Source of the DNA: Brevibacillus sp. DP1.3A
GTDB taxonomy: Bacteria > Bacillota > Bacilli > Brevibacillales > Brevibacillaceae
Length of the DNA stretch: 64,000 nucleotides
NCBI RefSeq assembly: GCF_013284245.2
Contig: NZ_CP085876.1
Location: forward strand, 6,432,501-6,496,500
Direction of reading: 5' to 3'
A program made the position numbers and the translations under genes. The notes below the pieces were generated by a model, which saw only the letters and a program-made list of their open reading frames with translations, searched no databases and was not told the origin of the DNA. Positions 25,214-33,834 of the stretch are shown here, piece after piece (position 1 is the stretch's first letter; each line of letters begins with the position of its first letter).

Positions 25214-26220
25214 ACCATTTCCCTCCCCTTTTTTCTCGCCAAGTACAGAAAGAACGGGGTTCCCAGGAGAGCCGTTACAATTCCTACAGGAGACTCAAAC
25301 GGATAGGAAATCAAGCGAGCCAGTACATCGGAGATTGTGACCAAGACAGCTCCACCAAGCGCAGACACAGGGATAACGACCCGATAGTCCGTACCCACGA
25401 GCCTCCTTGCGATATGTGGAACCATCAGTCCAACGAAACCAACAGCCCCGGCGACAGCAACAGAGGCGCCTGCCAAAATAACGACCACAACATAAGACAG
25501 CAGTCGGACGCGGGCGATTTTTTGTCCCAACCCCATCGCGACTTCCTCCCCCAGTCGAAACACTGACAAAGAGCTGGACAGCCAGATCGCCAGAAGGAGT
25601 CCCGCCATCGACCATGGCAAAATCAATTGCACATCCGTCCAAGCTGCTCCGCTAATGGAGCCAGACAACCAGTACAATACATTCGAGATTTGTTCGTTAA
25701 AGATGATGATTCCCTTCGTAATGGAGGTGAGCAGCAGGTGGATGGCCATTCCTACCAAAGCGATCTTGAGATTGGTCATCCCGCGGGAAGCTGCGAATCC
25801 AAAGACAACAAGTCCTCCAAGAATCGCTCCAGCAAATGCAAAATAGATGAGATTGGCTTTCCCGATATCCGGTAAAAACACAATCGCGAGTACGACCACC
25901 AGACAAGCCCCCGCATTCACGCCAAATACTTGCGGGGATGCGAGCGGATTGCGAGTAACGGCCTGCATCACGGCACCTGCCACAGCCAAATTCGCCCCGA
26001 TAATGGCTCCCAGCACTGCTCTCGGAACGCGGATGGTTTGGAAAATCAAGAGCTCCTTGGAGTATTCACCCGATAGCCAATGCGTCACTAATGATCGAAT
26101 TTGCAGCGAAGCTACTCCGGTAAACAAGCTCAGCAACAAACCTATAAACAAGAGGATTGCTAAGCCGATCACTATGAGGACAAAGGTACCTTTTCGTTGT
26201 CGTGTCGTTGTTTTCTGCAA
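25210..26220 (-). CDS. Iron-siderophore ABC transporter permease (FecCD family), first subunit
   Basis: About 336 residues, FecCD fold, with GAVMQAVTRNPLASPQVFGVNAGA and GFVGLMVPHIARRLVGTDYR. The frame is open to 26238 (TTG); a GAGGTG site 6 bp before the TTG at 26220 makes this the likelier start. It lies between the binding protein and the second permease. No ATPase gene is in the operon, so an ATPase encoded elsewhere must energise it. Confidence 0.92.
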   Translation of the reverse strand: MQKTTTRQRKGTFVLIVIGLAILLFIGLLLSLFTGVASLQIRSLVTHWLSGEYSKELLIFQTIRVPRAVLGAIIGANLAVAGAVMQAVTRNPLASPQVFGVNAGACLVVVLAIVFLPDIGKANLIYFAFAGAILGGLVVFGFAASRGMTNLKIALVGMAIHLLLTSITKGIIIFNEQISNVLYWLSGSISGAAWTDVQLILPWSMAGLLLAIWLSSSLSVFRLGEEVAMGLGQKIARVRLLSYVVVVILAGASVAVAGAVGFVGLMVPHIARRLVGTDYRVVIPVSALGGAVLVTISDVLARLISYPFESPVGIVTALLGTPFFLYLARKKGREMV

Positions 26221-26305
26221 TACAAGCACCTCGATCAACTACCACGTGCAGGAACACCGAAAAGACCAGATCAGCGATCGGTCTTTCCAGAATTTGCACC
26301 GTATG

Positions 26306-27274
26306 TTATTTTTCCTTGCTATACAAGAGATTTACTGCCTCTTCCACAATGCGTTCCGCAGATTTCAATCCGCGATAGCGCGTCCAGAGGTCACGATTTA
26401 CTTTGTGTACTTCCTGATTTTTGACTGCGGTGATATTGTTCCAGAGCGGATTTTGCTTCCACTCGTTCAACAGCGCGTCGTCGGCTTCCGCCAGGAAAAT
26501 CACATCTGGGTCCCACTGCACCATTTGCTCCAGACTGATTTTTACCGTTGGTTCTGCCGCATCCTGAATCGCATTTTTGATTCCAATCATTTCGAGCAAT
26601 TCGCCATCAAACGATTTCGAACCATGTGCAGACAGCGAATCTGCGCGGAATACTCCCAGCATGACATTGCGGGAATCCCCAGCCGGTACCCTCTTCTTAA
26701 ACTCTGCGATGATCTCCTTGTGCTTGATCAGGCGTTGTTCTGCTTCTTTTTGCTTGTTCAGCGCTTCCCCAATCGTGGCAAACGAGCTCAAGTTTTCCTG
26801 ATACGTCGAGTTGCGGCTTTTCAAAATGATCGTCGGTGCGATTTTTTGCAAATCCTTGTATATGTCCTTGTGGCGATTCAAATCACCGATAATCAAATCT
26901 GGCTGCAACGAGCTGATGACTTCCAGACTCGGCTGCTGGCGTGTCCCAACAGGAGTATACTCGATTTTTTTGCCGATCAGTCCTTCTACGTCCTTATCCT
27001 TCTCCTGCGCGATTCCTACAGGCGTCACTCCCAGCTCCCATAGTCCGTCTACAAAGGAGTACTCCAACGCGACGACTCTTTTCGGGTCTCCGGTAATTTC
27101 CGTTTCGCCCAGCTCGTGTTTCACGATGCGCTTTTGTGCGGTTTGCGCACTATCTTGACCTGCTGCTGGCTGTTTTTGCTCTGCGCTGCCGCACCCGGTC
27201 AGTAATACCGTACCTGCCAGTGCAAGCGTCCAAAGCATATGACCGAGACGTTTCATTCCGTTTGTTCGCTTCAT
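26306..27274 (-). CDS. Iron-siderophore ABC transporter substrate-binding lipoprotein
   Basis: 322 residues. Lipobox VLLTGC near residue 28, then a FhuD/FepB-type (helical backbone) binding protein: KRVVALEYSFVDGLWELGVTPVGIAQ, LQPDLIIGDLNRH, and WDPDVIFLAEADD. First gene of the operon; a Fur box lies 26 bp upstream. The ATG has GAGGGA at 8 bp. The exact siderophore is not readable. Confidence 0.93.
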   Translation of the reverse strand: MKRTNGMKRLGHMLWTLALAGTVLLTGCGSAEQKQPAAGQDSAQTAQKRIVKHELGETEITGDPKRVVALEYSFVDGLWELGVTPVGIAQEKDKDVEGLIGKKIEYTPVGTRQQPSLEVISSLQPDLIIGDLNRHKDIYKDLQKIAPTIILKSRNSTYQENLSSFATIGEALNKQKEAEQRLIKHKEIIAEFKKRVPAGDSRNVMLGVFRADSLSAHGSKSFDGELLEMIGIKNAIQDAAEPTVKISLEQMVQWDPDVIFLAEADDALLNEWKQNPLWNNITAVKNQEVHKVNRDLWTRYRGLKSAERIVEEAVNLLYSKEK

Positions 27275-27299
27275 CTTTTGTCCCTCACTTGATGTAATT

Positions 27300-27318
27300 G
27301 ATAATGATTATTATTACC
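27300..27318 (-). promoter_or_regulatory. Fur box
   Basis: On the minus strand GGTAATAATAATCATTATC matches the classic 19-bp Fur consensus in 17 of 19 positions. It lies just upstream of the siderophore operon, so iron repression is expected. Confidence 0.85.
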
Positions 27319-27439
27319 GATTAATTGCGTTTTTTATTGTAACAATCCGCAGCCGCAAATGAAACATTGTGCTTATTAAACCTTTTAGCGCAATAAACGT
27401 GATTAACGTCATTTTGTTCATGCTCTGCCATTACGAAAA

Positions 27440-27478
27440 AAAGCCGTTACGCCTGAACTATCGACGTAAACGGCTTTT
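27440..27478 (-). terminator. Intrinsic terminator of the glycosyltransferase/TPR gene
   Basis: On the minus strand GCCGTTTACG pairs with CGTAACGGC (one bulge), followed by seven T. It is directly downstream of the stop at 27489. Confidence 0.83.
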
Positions 27479-27488
27479 CGCCACGATG

Positions 27489-28637
27489 CTATTTGTTGTT
27501 TGGCGTATGACTTACTTCAGTCGCCGAGCTCAGCTTCTCTAATGCTTCCTTGGCAAGCGCATGATTCTCCGCCATCTCCAACGCCGTCTGATAAGCTGCC
27601 ACAGCCTCATCCACGTGACCCAAGCCTTCGTAGCAAAGCCCTTTGTAATACCAGGCGTGAAAACTTCCCGATCCCTTCAAGGTCAGATGACGAATGTTGC
27701 TCTCTCCTAGCTCCAAACAGTGATCGAACGTCATCAATGCTCGTTTATAGTCGTTTTTCAAATACTGAATGATCCCTTTGTACAAATGCAAATCAACGTA
27801 GTCAGGATAAATCTCGATTGCCTTTTCAATTCCTGGCCACGCTCCCTCAGCACTGCCGATCGAGATCAACGTAGAGTACTTGAGCTTATAAAGAAGCGAA
27901 GGAGGCATCATATGGTTTTCGAGAAACCCGATAATAGACAGATTCACGAACTTGAACGTTTTCTCATGCTCCTGGATACGTGAGAATTCACTGGCAAGAT
28001 GATACTCAATCCATGGAGAGTGGTCCTCTTTTTCCAATTCCTTCATGAGTAGCCCAATATTGCGCTCGAATTTGTTCTTTCTGCCAGTAAATTCATTCAT
28101 GTAGCCGTAATGGTATATCCGTACAGGCAAGATTTGAATGTGGAGATCTTCGGTCAGATTGGGAAGGACCTCTTCTACGTTGAGCGTTTCATGGATGGGA
28201 AAATGGAAGCGAAAACCGATGCCATTGCGAAACAAACGTGAGTGAGCGATATGAAAAGCATCGTCTTCATTTATTTCATCTCCAATGTAATTTATTAGAT
28301 GAATATAAAAAAGAGAATCTTCTTGACTGCGAAGCAGTTCTTTCAATTTCGTGCTGTCTTCCTTATTCATTTCCTCATCGGCATCCATCCACAAAATCCA
28401 GTCGCCCGTTGCCTTTTCCAGTCCAAAGTTTCGTGCTTCTGCGAAGTTATCCTGCCACTCATACGAGTGCACGACCGCTCCGAATGACTTGCCTATCTCT
28501 ACCGTTTTGTCGGTACTTCCCGTGTCTACGATAATCATTTCATCCACAAGATCTTTCACGCTTTCCAAGCACTTGTGAAGGCACTCTTCTTCGTTTTTTA
28601 CAATCATACATAAGGAAATTTTGGGCGCCTCAGACAT
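27489..28637 (-). CDS. Family 2 glycosyltransferase with C-terminal TPR repeats
   Basis: About 382 residues. The GT-A domain (1 to about 230) begins ISLCMIVKNEEECLHKCLESV, has IIVDTGSTDKTV and the DxD motif WILWMDADEEM. The C-terminus has helical TPR-like repeats (LHLYKGIIQYLKNDYKRAL, AWYKGLCYEGLGHVDEAVAAYQTAL). Such GT2-TPR proteins glycosylate proteins or build surface glycans. ATG 28646 lies against the GGAG ribosome site, so ATG 28637 is preferred. It is divergent from the methyltransferase gene and close in sequence to the second half of the protein at 34785-36656. Confidence 0.88.
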   Translation of the reverse strand: MSEAPKISLCMIVKNEEECLHKCLESVKDLVDEMIIVDTGSTDKTVEIGKSFGAVVHSYEWQDNFAEARNFGLEKATGDWILWMDADEEMNKEDSTKLKELLRSQEDSLFYIHLINYIGDEINEDDAFHIAHSRLFRNGIGFRFHFPIHETLNVEEVLPNLTEDLHIQILPVRIYHYGYMNEFTGRKNKFERNIGLLMKELEKEDHSPWIEYHLASEFSRIQEHEKTFKFVNLSIIGFLENHMMPPSLLYKLKYSTLISIGSAEGAWPGIEKAIEIYPDYVDLHLYKGIIQYLKNDYKRALMTFDHCLELGESNIRHLTLKGSGSFHAWYYKGLCYEGLGHVDEAVAAYQTALEMAENHALAKEALEKLSSATEVSHTPNNK

Positions 28638-28810
28638 GCTACTCATCTCCTTTTACACACATCAATGAGATCGTAGTCTATCCCCCCTTTACTCTATGAG
28701 CGGACTGCTCCTTTCAGAACGGCGCCATTTCCTTGGTTTTCGAACTATTTGCTGGAGCAGCGCATAGGTAGTTGTAGGCAGATATCACAAAGAAAGCAGG
28801 GATCGTATCC

Positions 28811-29653
28811 ATGCATGACTCATGCCCTTTGTGCAACAGCGCTCAGGTTGCGCTTTTCCACCAGTACACTACCTTCTCGCTACTTACGTGCAAAGATTGT
28901 GATCTCGTTTTTCAACCTCACCTCGATCAGGTCAACGTGACACAGCTGGTTGCAAACATTTATGATGCGAGTTGGGTTTCCATGCGTGATCAATACGCCA
29001 AAAATACATTTACGGAACATGCGATCTTCCATACATTGCTGCTCGATATGTGGTTTTCGGAAAAAGGGAAGTTGCTCGAAATTGGTCCAGGAACAGGAGA
29101 GTTGTTATTCCTTGCTCGTGAGGCTGGGTGGGAGGTTGTTGGGGTGGAGCCGTCGCACCAATCATGCGCATACGCCCAAGACCGGTATGGGCTACAACTG
29201 GTTCATTCGTTATGGAACTCCTCCGTTCTCGCCCCCGAACACATTGGTACGTTTGATGCCATTGTTTTTTGTCACGTCTTTGAGCATATTTCGCATCCGA
29301 AGCAATACCTTGAAGAATTGAAGGGGTTTCTTAAACCAGGAGGAAAGATCATTTTTAGCGTGCCGAACAAAAACTCGTTCACCAATAAATTGTTTGGGGT
29401 GTATTCCCCGCTGTATACCGAGAATGACCACCTCTTTCATTACTCCCGTGACAATCTGATCTCACTGCTTCATCAAGGTGGCTGGGAGGTTCTCTCCATC
29501 TTTTCTCGAGAAGAAACGAACCGCTTGGAAAACCATCTGCGCAAGACCACGCAAACACCTTTACCGATCCAGGACATCATGAAGCTAGCCGTGAACCTCC
29601 AGTCGACCTTCCAAGGCCATGAAATCTTCTGCATTGCCACACGACAAGCCTAA
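28811..29653 (+). CDS. Class I SAM-dependent methyltransferase with N-terminal zinc knuckle
   Basis: 280 residues. An N-terminal Cys4 site (CPLCNSAQ, then CKDCDLVFQP) is followed by a Rossmann methyltransferase domain with motif I LLEIGPGTGELL, acidic loop VVGVEPS and FDAIVFCHVFEHISHP. This combination occurs in sugar or surface-glycan methyltransferases. First gene of the plus-strand surface-glycan set. Confidence 0.87.
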   Translation: MHDSCPLCNSAQVALFHQYTTFSLLTCKDCDLVFQPHLDQVNVTQLVANIYDASWVSMRDQYAKNTFTEHAIFHTLLLDMWFSEKGKLLEIGPGTGELLFLAREAGWEVVGVEPSHQSCAYAQDRYGLQLVHSLWNSSVLAPEHIGTFDAIVFCHVFEHISHPKQYLEELKGFLKPGGKIIFSVPNKNSFTNKLFGVYSPLYTENDHLFHYSRDNLISLLHQGGWEVLSIFSREETNRLENHLRKTTQTPLPIQDIMKLAVNLQSTFQGHEIFCIATRQA

Positions 29654-29702
29654 CCTGCCATCCGTAACAAAATTTCGAATAGGCAGGAGGTGCAGTACGT
29701 AG

Positions 29703-30404
29703 ATGACCAGAGCCAAACTGACTCTTTCTATGATTGTGAAAAATGAAGGCAATCGGTATTTGAGACGAGTGTTGGAAGCACATAAAGACTTTATTGACGC
29801 AGCCGTCATCATCGACGATGGCAGTATCGATCATACCGTGGATCTCTGTAGAGAGGTTCTCAAGGGCATTCCTCTTCATCTGGTTCAAAACGCTACCTCT
29901 CAGTTTTCCAACGAGGTCGCCTTGCGCAAACAACAATGGCAAGAAACGATCCAGACTGATCCGGGATGGATTTTGAATCTGGACGCCGATGAAATCATGG
30001 ATAGCTCCTTCCCCTCAAAAGTTTCCGAGATTTTGGAACAACAGACACACGAGGCGATCTACTTTCGTTTGTACGATATGTGGAGCGAGACGCATTATCG
30101 CGAAGAAGTGTATTGGAAAGCCCATCATTACTACCGTCCTTTTATGATCAAATACCGCCCTGACTTCCCATATGTATGGAGGGAAACCCCACAGCATTGC
30201 GGCAGATTCCCTCTCTCGATCAACCAGTTCCCTTACCTGTGCCATCCATCACGCGTGAAACATTTTGGCTGGGCCCGACTCGAAGACAGACAAAACAAAT
30301 ACAACCGCTATCAGCTCCTCGACCCCGACGCCCGATATGGCTGGAAGGAACAGTATGAATCGATCTTGGATCAACATCCCAATCTGTTGGAATGGGTGGA
30401 ATGA
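29703..30404 (+). CDS. Family 2 glycosyltransferase
   Basis: 233 residues, a compact GT-A fold: LTLSMIVKNEGNRYLRRVLEAH, VIIDDGSIDHTVD and the metal-binding motif WILNLDADEIM. The C-terminal region is rich in Trp, Tyr and His (YDMWSETHYREEVYWKAHHYYRPFM), probably the acceptor side. GGAGGTG lies 10 bp before the ATG. The next gene overlaps its stop. No membrane segment, so it acts in the cytosol, presumably on spore-surface proteins or a carrier-linked sugar. Confidence 0.86.
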   Translation: MTRAKLTLSMIVKNEGNRYLRRVLEAHKDFIDAAVIIDDGSIDHTVDLCREVLKGIPLHLVQNATSQFSNEVALRKQQWQETIQTDPGWILNLDADEIMDSSFPSKVSEILEQQTHEAIYFRLYDMWSETHYREEVYWKAHHYYRPFMIKYRPDFPYVWRETPQHCGRFPLSINQFPYLCHPSRVKHFGWARLEDRQNKYNRYQLLDPDARYGWKEQYESILDQHPNLLEWVE

Positions 30405-31120
30405 GGATGATCATTCGCGATATCGAAAAGGCTTTGCAGCAGCCCAATTGTAATCACTGGCGATACAACTCACTCACGTTGAGCAAACAGGCCCTCGTAC
30501 ATGCATGCCGTCATATCAAACATGAAAATGAGGAGTGCCAGGTGCTTCAGTTCGGTGGAGGTGACTCCGCTCTGTTTTGGAAAGCACTTGGCGAGCTTGA
30601 GCTGCTCCGGGTCCAAGCAACCATTGTGGAGCATCATCCGATTCGTGCAAAGGAAATCACGGAGAGTCTAGGTGATGTACCGCATGTCGCATTGGTGACT
30701 AGCTCTTTGAAGCAACTATCCGAAGAGGAATGGAACAAGGTCTTCGACAATCCAGCAGAGAGCAGGAGCTTGTGGCCCGCCATCGGACAGCGTGTTCCTG
30801 AGAATCAATTTGATCATTTTTCTATTCAAAATGCCTTTTACGCCGATTTGGACCAACTATCGCTTTCCGGTCATTCAGTAGATGTCATGGTTGTAGACGG
30901 TCCGCATGGCAACGGTCGCTCTCTTGCCTATCCACTATTTGTTGCCACTCTCAAACCAGATGCGCTTATTCTCGTAGATGATTTTGATCACTATCCCTTT
31001 CTGGCTCATCTCGGAAAAATCTATCACTATGAAGAACTTTTTCGAGAGATTGCCGGAAATCGTCGCTGGGTATTGGTAAGGCTCCAGGGAACCAAAAATA
31101 TCACTAAATCCATGAGGTGA
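30401..31120 (+). CDS. Methyltransferase-fold protein of unknown function
   Basis: About 239 residues. The core looks Rossmann-like (QVLQFGGGDSALFWKAL as a motif I variant; VDVMVVDGPHGNGRSLAYPLFVATLKPDALILVDDFDHY as a strand-4/5 region). This resembles class I methyltransferases acting on sugars, but the nucleotide-binding loop is atypical. The frame opens at 30392; ATG 30401 overlaps the glycosyltransferase stop as ATGA, and ATG 30407 is an alternative. It ends just before the first small SIALEE protein, so it is in the same operon. Confidence 0.7.
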   Translation: MRMIIRDIEKALQQPNCNHWRYNSLTLSKQALVHACRHIKHENEECQVLQFGGGDSALFWKALGELELLRVQATIVEHHPIRAKEITESLGDVPHVALVTSSLKQLSEEEWNKVFDNPAESRSLWPAIGQRVPENQFDHFSIQNAFYADLDQLSLSGHSVDVMVVDGPHGNGRSLAYPLFVATLKPDALILVDDFDHYPFLAHLGKIYHYEELFREIAGNRRWVLVRLQGTKNITKSMR

Positions 31121-31125
31121 TGATC

Positions 31126-31428
31126 ATGTCTCAAGCATCGATCCCTAATATTACGCCGGTTATCTCGATTACCCTAGGCCAAACCACTTCGCTATTGCTT
31201 GCATCCATCGCTTTAGAAGAACTGGCTTTGGCTCACATTCTGAACGCCGAGGCTGAAAAGATCCAATTTGTTTTAGGTACCCTTGATCCAGGGCTTCAAC
31301 CAGCCGCAACACTCTCCGACATCCTTCTCGTCAATGCAAGCGTTCGTCAAACGATACAAGATGTCATCAAAAAAGAAATGCTTCTGCAATTCAAATTGGA
31401 AAATATCGTGGATAATCTTCTTCCATAG
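31126..31428 (+). CDS. Small SIALEE-domain protein, probable spore-surface component (paralogue 1)
   Basis: About 100 residues: MSQASIPNITPVISITLG, then SIALEELALAHILNAEAEKIQFVLGT, a variable middle, and NASVRQTIQDVIKKEMLLQFKLENI. It contains no signal peptide or Cys. The same two blocks occur in three neighbouring genes and in the N-terminus of the collagen-like protein at 36856, which ties it to the spore surface. GAGGTG 6 bp before ATG 31126 decides the start over ATG 31117. Confidence 0.82.
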   Translation: MSQASIPNITPVISITLGQTTSLLLASIALEELALAHILNAEAEKIQFVLGTLDPGLQPAATLSDILLVNASVRQTIQDVIKKEMLLQFKLENIVDNLLP

Positions 31429-31685
31429 ATTCCTTCGTGTTAAATAGGCCTCATTCGTATGGAAACTATCACAATACCACTGACTCGGGTCAATCGATCC
31501 GGGCTTTTCCTTTTCCCCGCTCCTATGCGCATGTGTACAAATAAACAGTTCAGTGGGACACACACCTATGCATACACTTACCGTAGTTAAAACGAAGGGG
31601 GGATTTGCTAGCGATCACACGTTTAGAAGTAAGCGATAGGCCAAACGAGTAAACTAGTTACCCATTACTTCAAAGAGGTGATCTC

Positions 31686-32018
31686 ATGTCTCAACCTACC
31701 ATCCCTAACATTACCCCAACGATTTCCGTTACGATTGAGCAATCGGTATCTTTACTGCTGACATCTATTGCTCTGGAAGAATTGGCTTTGGTGAATATTA
31801 TGAATGCAGAGGCAGAAAAACTCCAGTTTGTGGTAGGTACATCGGGGATTACACCTGAGGTCGTTCCCACCATCTCTGACATTCTTGCCGTTCACAACAG
31901 TGTTCGCAGAACGCTGCAAGATGTCATCAAAAAAGAAATGCTCTTGCAATTCAAGTTGGAAAATCTGGTTAGCATTATCCCGAGCACCTCTACTTCCTTA
32001 TCGAATGAATACGATTAA
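31686..32018 (+). CDS. Small SIALEE-domain protein, probable spore-surface component (paralogue 2)
   Basis: 110 residues: MSQPTIPNITPTISVTIEQ, SIALEELALVNIMNAEAEKLQF and NSVRRTLQDVIKKEMLLQFKLENL. It is very close to paralogue 1. AGAGGTG precedes the ATG. It follows a 257-bp gap, so it may have its own promoter. A short Ser/Thr tail (PSTSTSLSNEYD) replaces the collagen region of the full-length relative. Confidence 0.82.
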   Translation: MSQPTIPNITPTISVTIEQSVSLLLTSIALEELALVNIMNAEAEKLQFVVGTSGITPEVVPTISDILAVHNSVRRTLQDVIKKEMLLQFKLENLVSIIPSTSTSLSNEYD

Positions 32019-32240
32019 GTTGTCATATTAAGATCGCGGTTACATAACATGTACTGCGAGGAAGTTTCCATTTATTCACTATCAGTAACGCGATCCTGTG
32101 ACGATCCTATCGTTTTTAAGTACGTTGTAAGAAGCTTGCCTGAAGGCGTTCTGTGCAAATAAAGGGAAGCAGATCGCCTTCTATTTCGGGCAAGTCTTAT
32201 TTTGTATACAAAGTCATACAAACAAAGGATGTGGTTAACG

Positions 32241-32585
32241 ATGTCAATGCCCACGATCCCCAATATAACACCGGAAATCATATTGAAACGCAACGAAGTA
32301 TTAAATCTGCTTCTCACCTCCATTGCGCTGGAGGAAATCGGACTTTCTCACATTATTAATACAGAGGGGGAAAAGATCCAAAAGATCGTGAAGGAGCAAT
32401 GCCTCTCGCTCAATGATGCGCTTGCCTTAAACAACAGCGTAGAACGAATGCTGCGTAATGTCATCAAGACCGAGATGCTCCTACAATTCAGGCTGGAGGA
32501 TATTATCAAGCTGGAGCAGATGCATAATAATTATGATCATCAGCACAATGACTTACCTGACTTACCCGACCTTCCATGCCTTTGA
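32241..32585 (+). CDS. Small SIALEE-domain protein, probable spore-surface component (paralogue 3)
   Basis: About 114 residues: MSMPTIPNITPEIILKRNE, SIALEEIGLSHIINTEGEKIQK and NNSVERMLRNVIKTEMLLQFRLEDI, then a His/Asp/Pro tail (HQHNDLPDLPDLPCL). The frame is open to 32202, but the alignment of MSMPTIPN with its paralogues places the start at 32241. The gap before it (32019-32240) holds no other gene. Confidence 0.8.
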   Translation: MSMPTIPNITPEIILKRNEVLNLLLTSIALEEIGLSHIINTEGEKIQKIVKEQCLSLNDALALNNSVERMLRNVIKTEMLLQFRLEDIIKLEQMHNNYDHQHNDLPDLPDLPCL

Positions 32586-32596
32586 AGAATAGCCCT

Positions 32597-32624
32597 CACT
32601 CCTTACACTGCTTTTCATAGGATC
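32597..32624 (+). promoter_or_regulatory. Possible sigma-K promoter before paralogue 4
   Basis: CAC (32597-32599), 16-bp spacer, CATAGGATC (32616-32624), which differs from the -10 consensus CATANNNTA at one position. It resembles the better site before the collagen-like gene. Weak on its own. Confidence 0.35.
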
Positions 32625-32649
32625 ATAATTTTATTGAAGAGGGATGATG

Positions 32650-33018
32650 ATGACCTTACGGGATAAAGTTCCATCAAATGATGTGCCTACGCGCGAAGAA
32701 GCTTTGAGTCATTTGCTGCAATCGATTGCCCTAGAGGAAGAAGCCTTGTCCAGATTGTTAAATGCTGAAGCTGACAAAGCCCTTGCTTTCGTTGGTAAAA
32801 ATCTGGACTTCCCCAACACCCCGTCTAATGATGAGATCATCACCTTTAATCGTACAGTCATTTCGATTCTGGATTCAGTGCTGATGGCTGAGTGGCTGTT
32901 GTTAAAAAAGCTGGATGCGGCCATCCATATGTACCCTGTGGCGCTTAAATCAAATTTTGAGATGAAAGAAGCCGATTTCGGGGATGAATTGGATGACGAC
33001 TTCACCATCGACTATTAA
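32650..33018 (+). CDS. Diverged small SIALEE-domain protein (paralogue 4)
   Basis: About 122 residues. The first block reads SIALEEEALSRLLNAEADKALAFVG, and the second block is weak (TVISILDSVLMAEWLLLKKLDAAI). The N-terminal IPNITP motif is lost and the tail is acidic (FGDELDDDFTIDY). Three ATGs in a row occur at 32644, 32647 and 32650; GAGGG spacing favours 32650. Function is inferred only from its neighbours. Confidence 0.75.
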   Translation: MTLRDKVPSNDVPTREEALSHLLQSIALEEEALSRLLNAEADKALAFVGKNLDFPNTPSNDEIITFNRTVISILDSVLMAEWLLLKKLDAAIHMYPVALKSNFEMKEADFGDELDDDFTIDY

Positions 33019-33053
33019 CGATTGATCATTTCAGGAATTCGAGGTCAATTGCC

Positions 33054-33806
33054 ATGAAGAACAGAGGTATCGATGACCAAACCGTTCTAAAGCTGACCTA
33101 TTCCATCGTCCAGTTGGTCAAAGGATTGGAATCCCGCTTTCATCATGCCAAAGATTACGAACTGACGCTGTTTGGCTACCAAATATCAACGATGATCAAC
33201 CTGCTCGTCAGACTGCATACCCACATACATAATAAGCAAATTGCTCACAGCTTCCTTTTTGAATCGCATAACCCCCTCCATCCCACTAGTGAAATGTACA
33301 CACATGTCCTTGCTGCGATTGCCCAGTTATCGGAATTGGTAAAGACATGGAGGTTTCCACATAAACAAATCGCCACGTTGATAGAAAATCATCTGCGGCA
33401 ATTACTAGCTTTTTACCCGATAGAACCGGAAGAGGATTCCCCCTACGACGAGCCAATGCAATTGGAGCTAGAAGGAGATTTTCCAGATGACGAACCTGTA
33501 CAGCTAGTTCCACCTATGCCTGCCCCAACCCCTCCATTGCTCGCAAACAACGCACGCATCGATACAGCCAACAATCGGAAATCAGTACGTCCAACCCCCC
33601 CATTATTAGCACAGGCCGCCTCCGTCCCTACTCCTGATAAAAACAAAAGCAAATCCAAGCGTCCCAAGCCTGTAACAAACGTGGTAAAAGTGCGTAGCCA
33701 GAAAAAAATGCTCGCTAAGCGAGTGTCTGCACCTACAAAGCCTCCCTTTGTACCGAACTCCGTAAAGGTACGTATCGGCAATGTCACCAAGGTCATCCAC
33801 ATATGA
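33054..33806 (+). CDS. Unknown protein with helical head and long basic, Pro-rich tail
   Basis: 250 residues not recognised as a known family. Residues 1-130 are helical. About 130-160 is acidic (PEEDSPYDEPMQLELEGDFPDDEPVQL). The rest is Pro/Lys-rich low complexity with two copies of PTPPLLA and several VKVR-like strands (VVKVRSQKKM, SVKVRIGNVTKVIHI). The strong acidic-to-basic change suggests assembly by charge, as in spore coat morphogenetic proteins, but that is inference. It sits between the SIALEE genes and the MBL gene, 35 bp after the former. Confidence 0.7.
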   Translation: MKNRGIDDQTVLKLTYSIVQLVKGLESRFHHAKDYELTLFGYQISTMINLLVRLHTHIHNKQIAHSFLFESHNPLHPTSEMYTHVLAAIAQLSELVKTWRFPHKQIATLIENHLRQLLAFYPIEPEEDSPYDEPMQLELEGDFPDDEPVQLVPPMPAPTPPLLANNARIDTANNRKSVRPTPPLLAQAASVPTPDKNKSKSKRPKPVTNVVKVRSQKKMLAKRVSAPTKPPFVPNSVKVRIGNVTKVIHI

Positions 33807-33834
33807 ACCTGAATCTAATGAAGGAGTAAGGGAT

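Noticed and set aside
31571..31578. CATACACT resembling a sigma-E -10 element before the second small SIALEE gene
   Set aside because: No acceptable -35 at 14-15 bp upstream and over 100 bp from the start codon; not enough to call a promoter.
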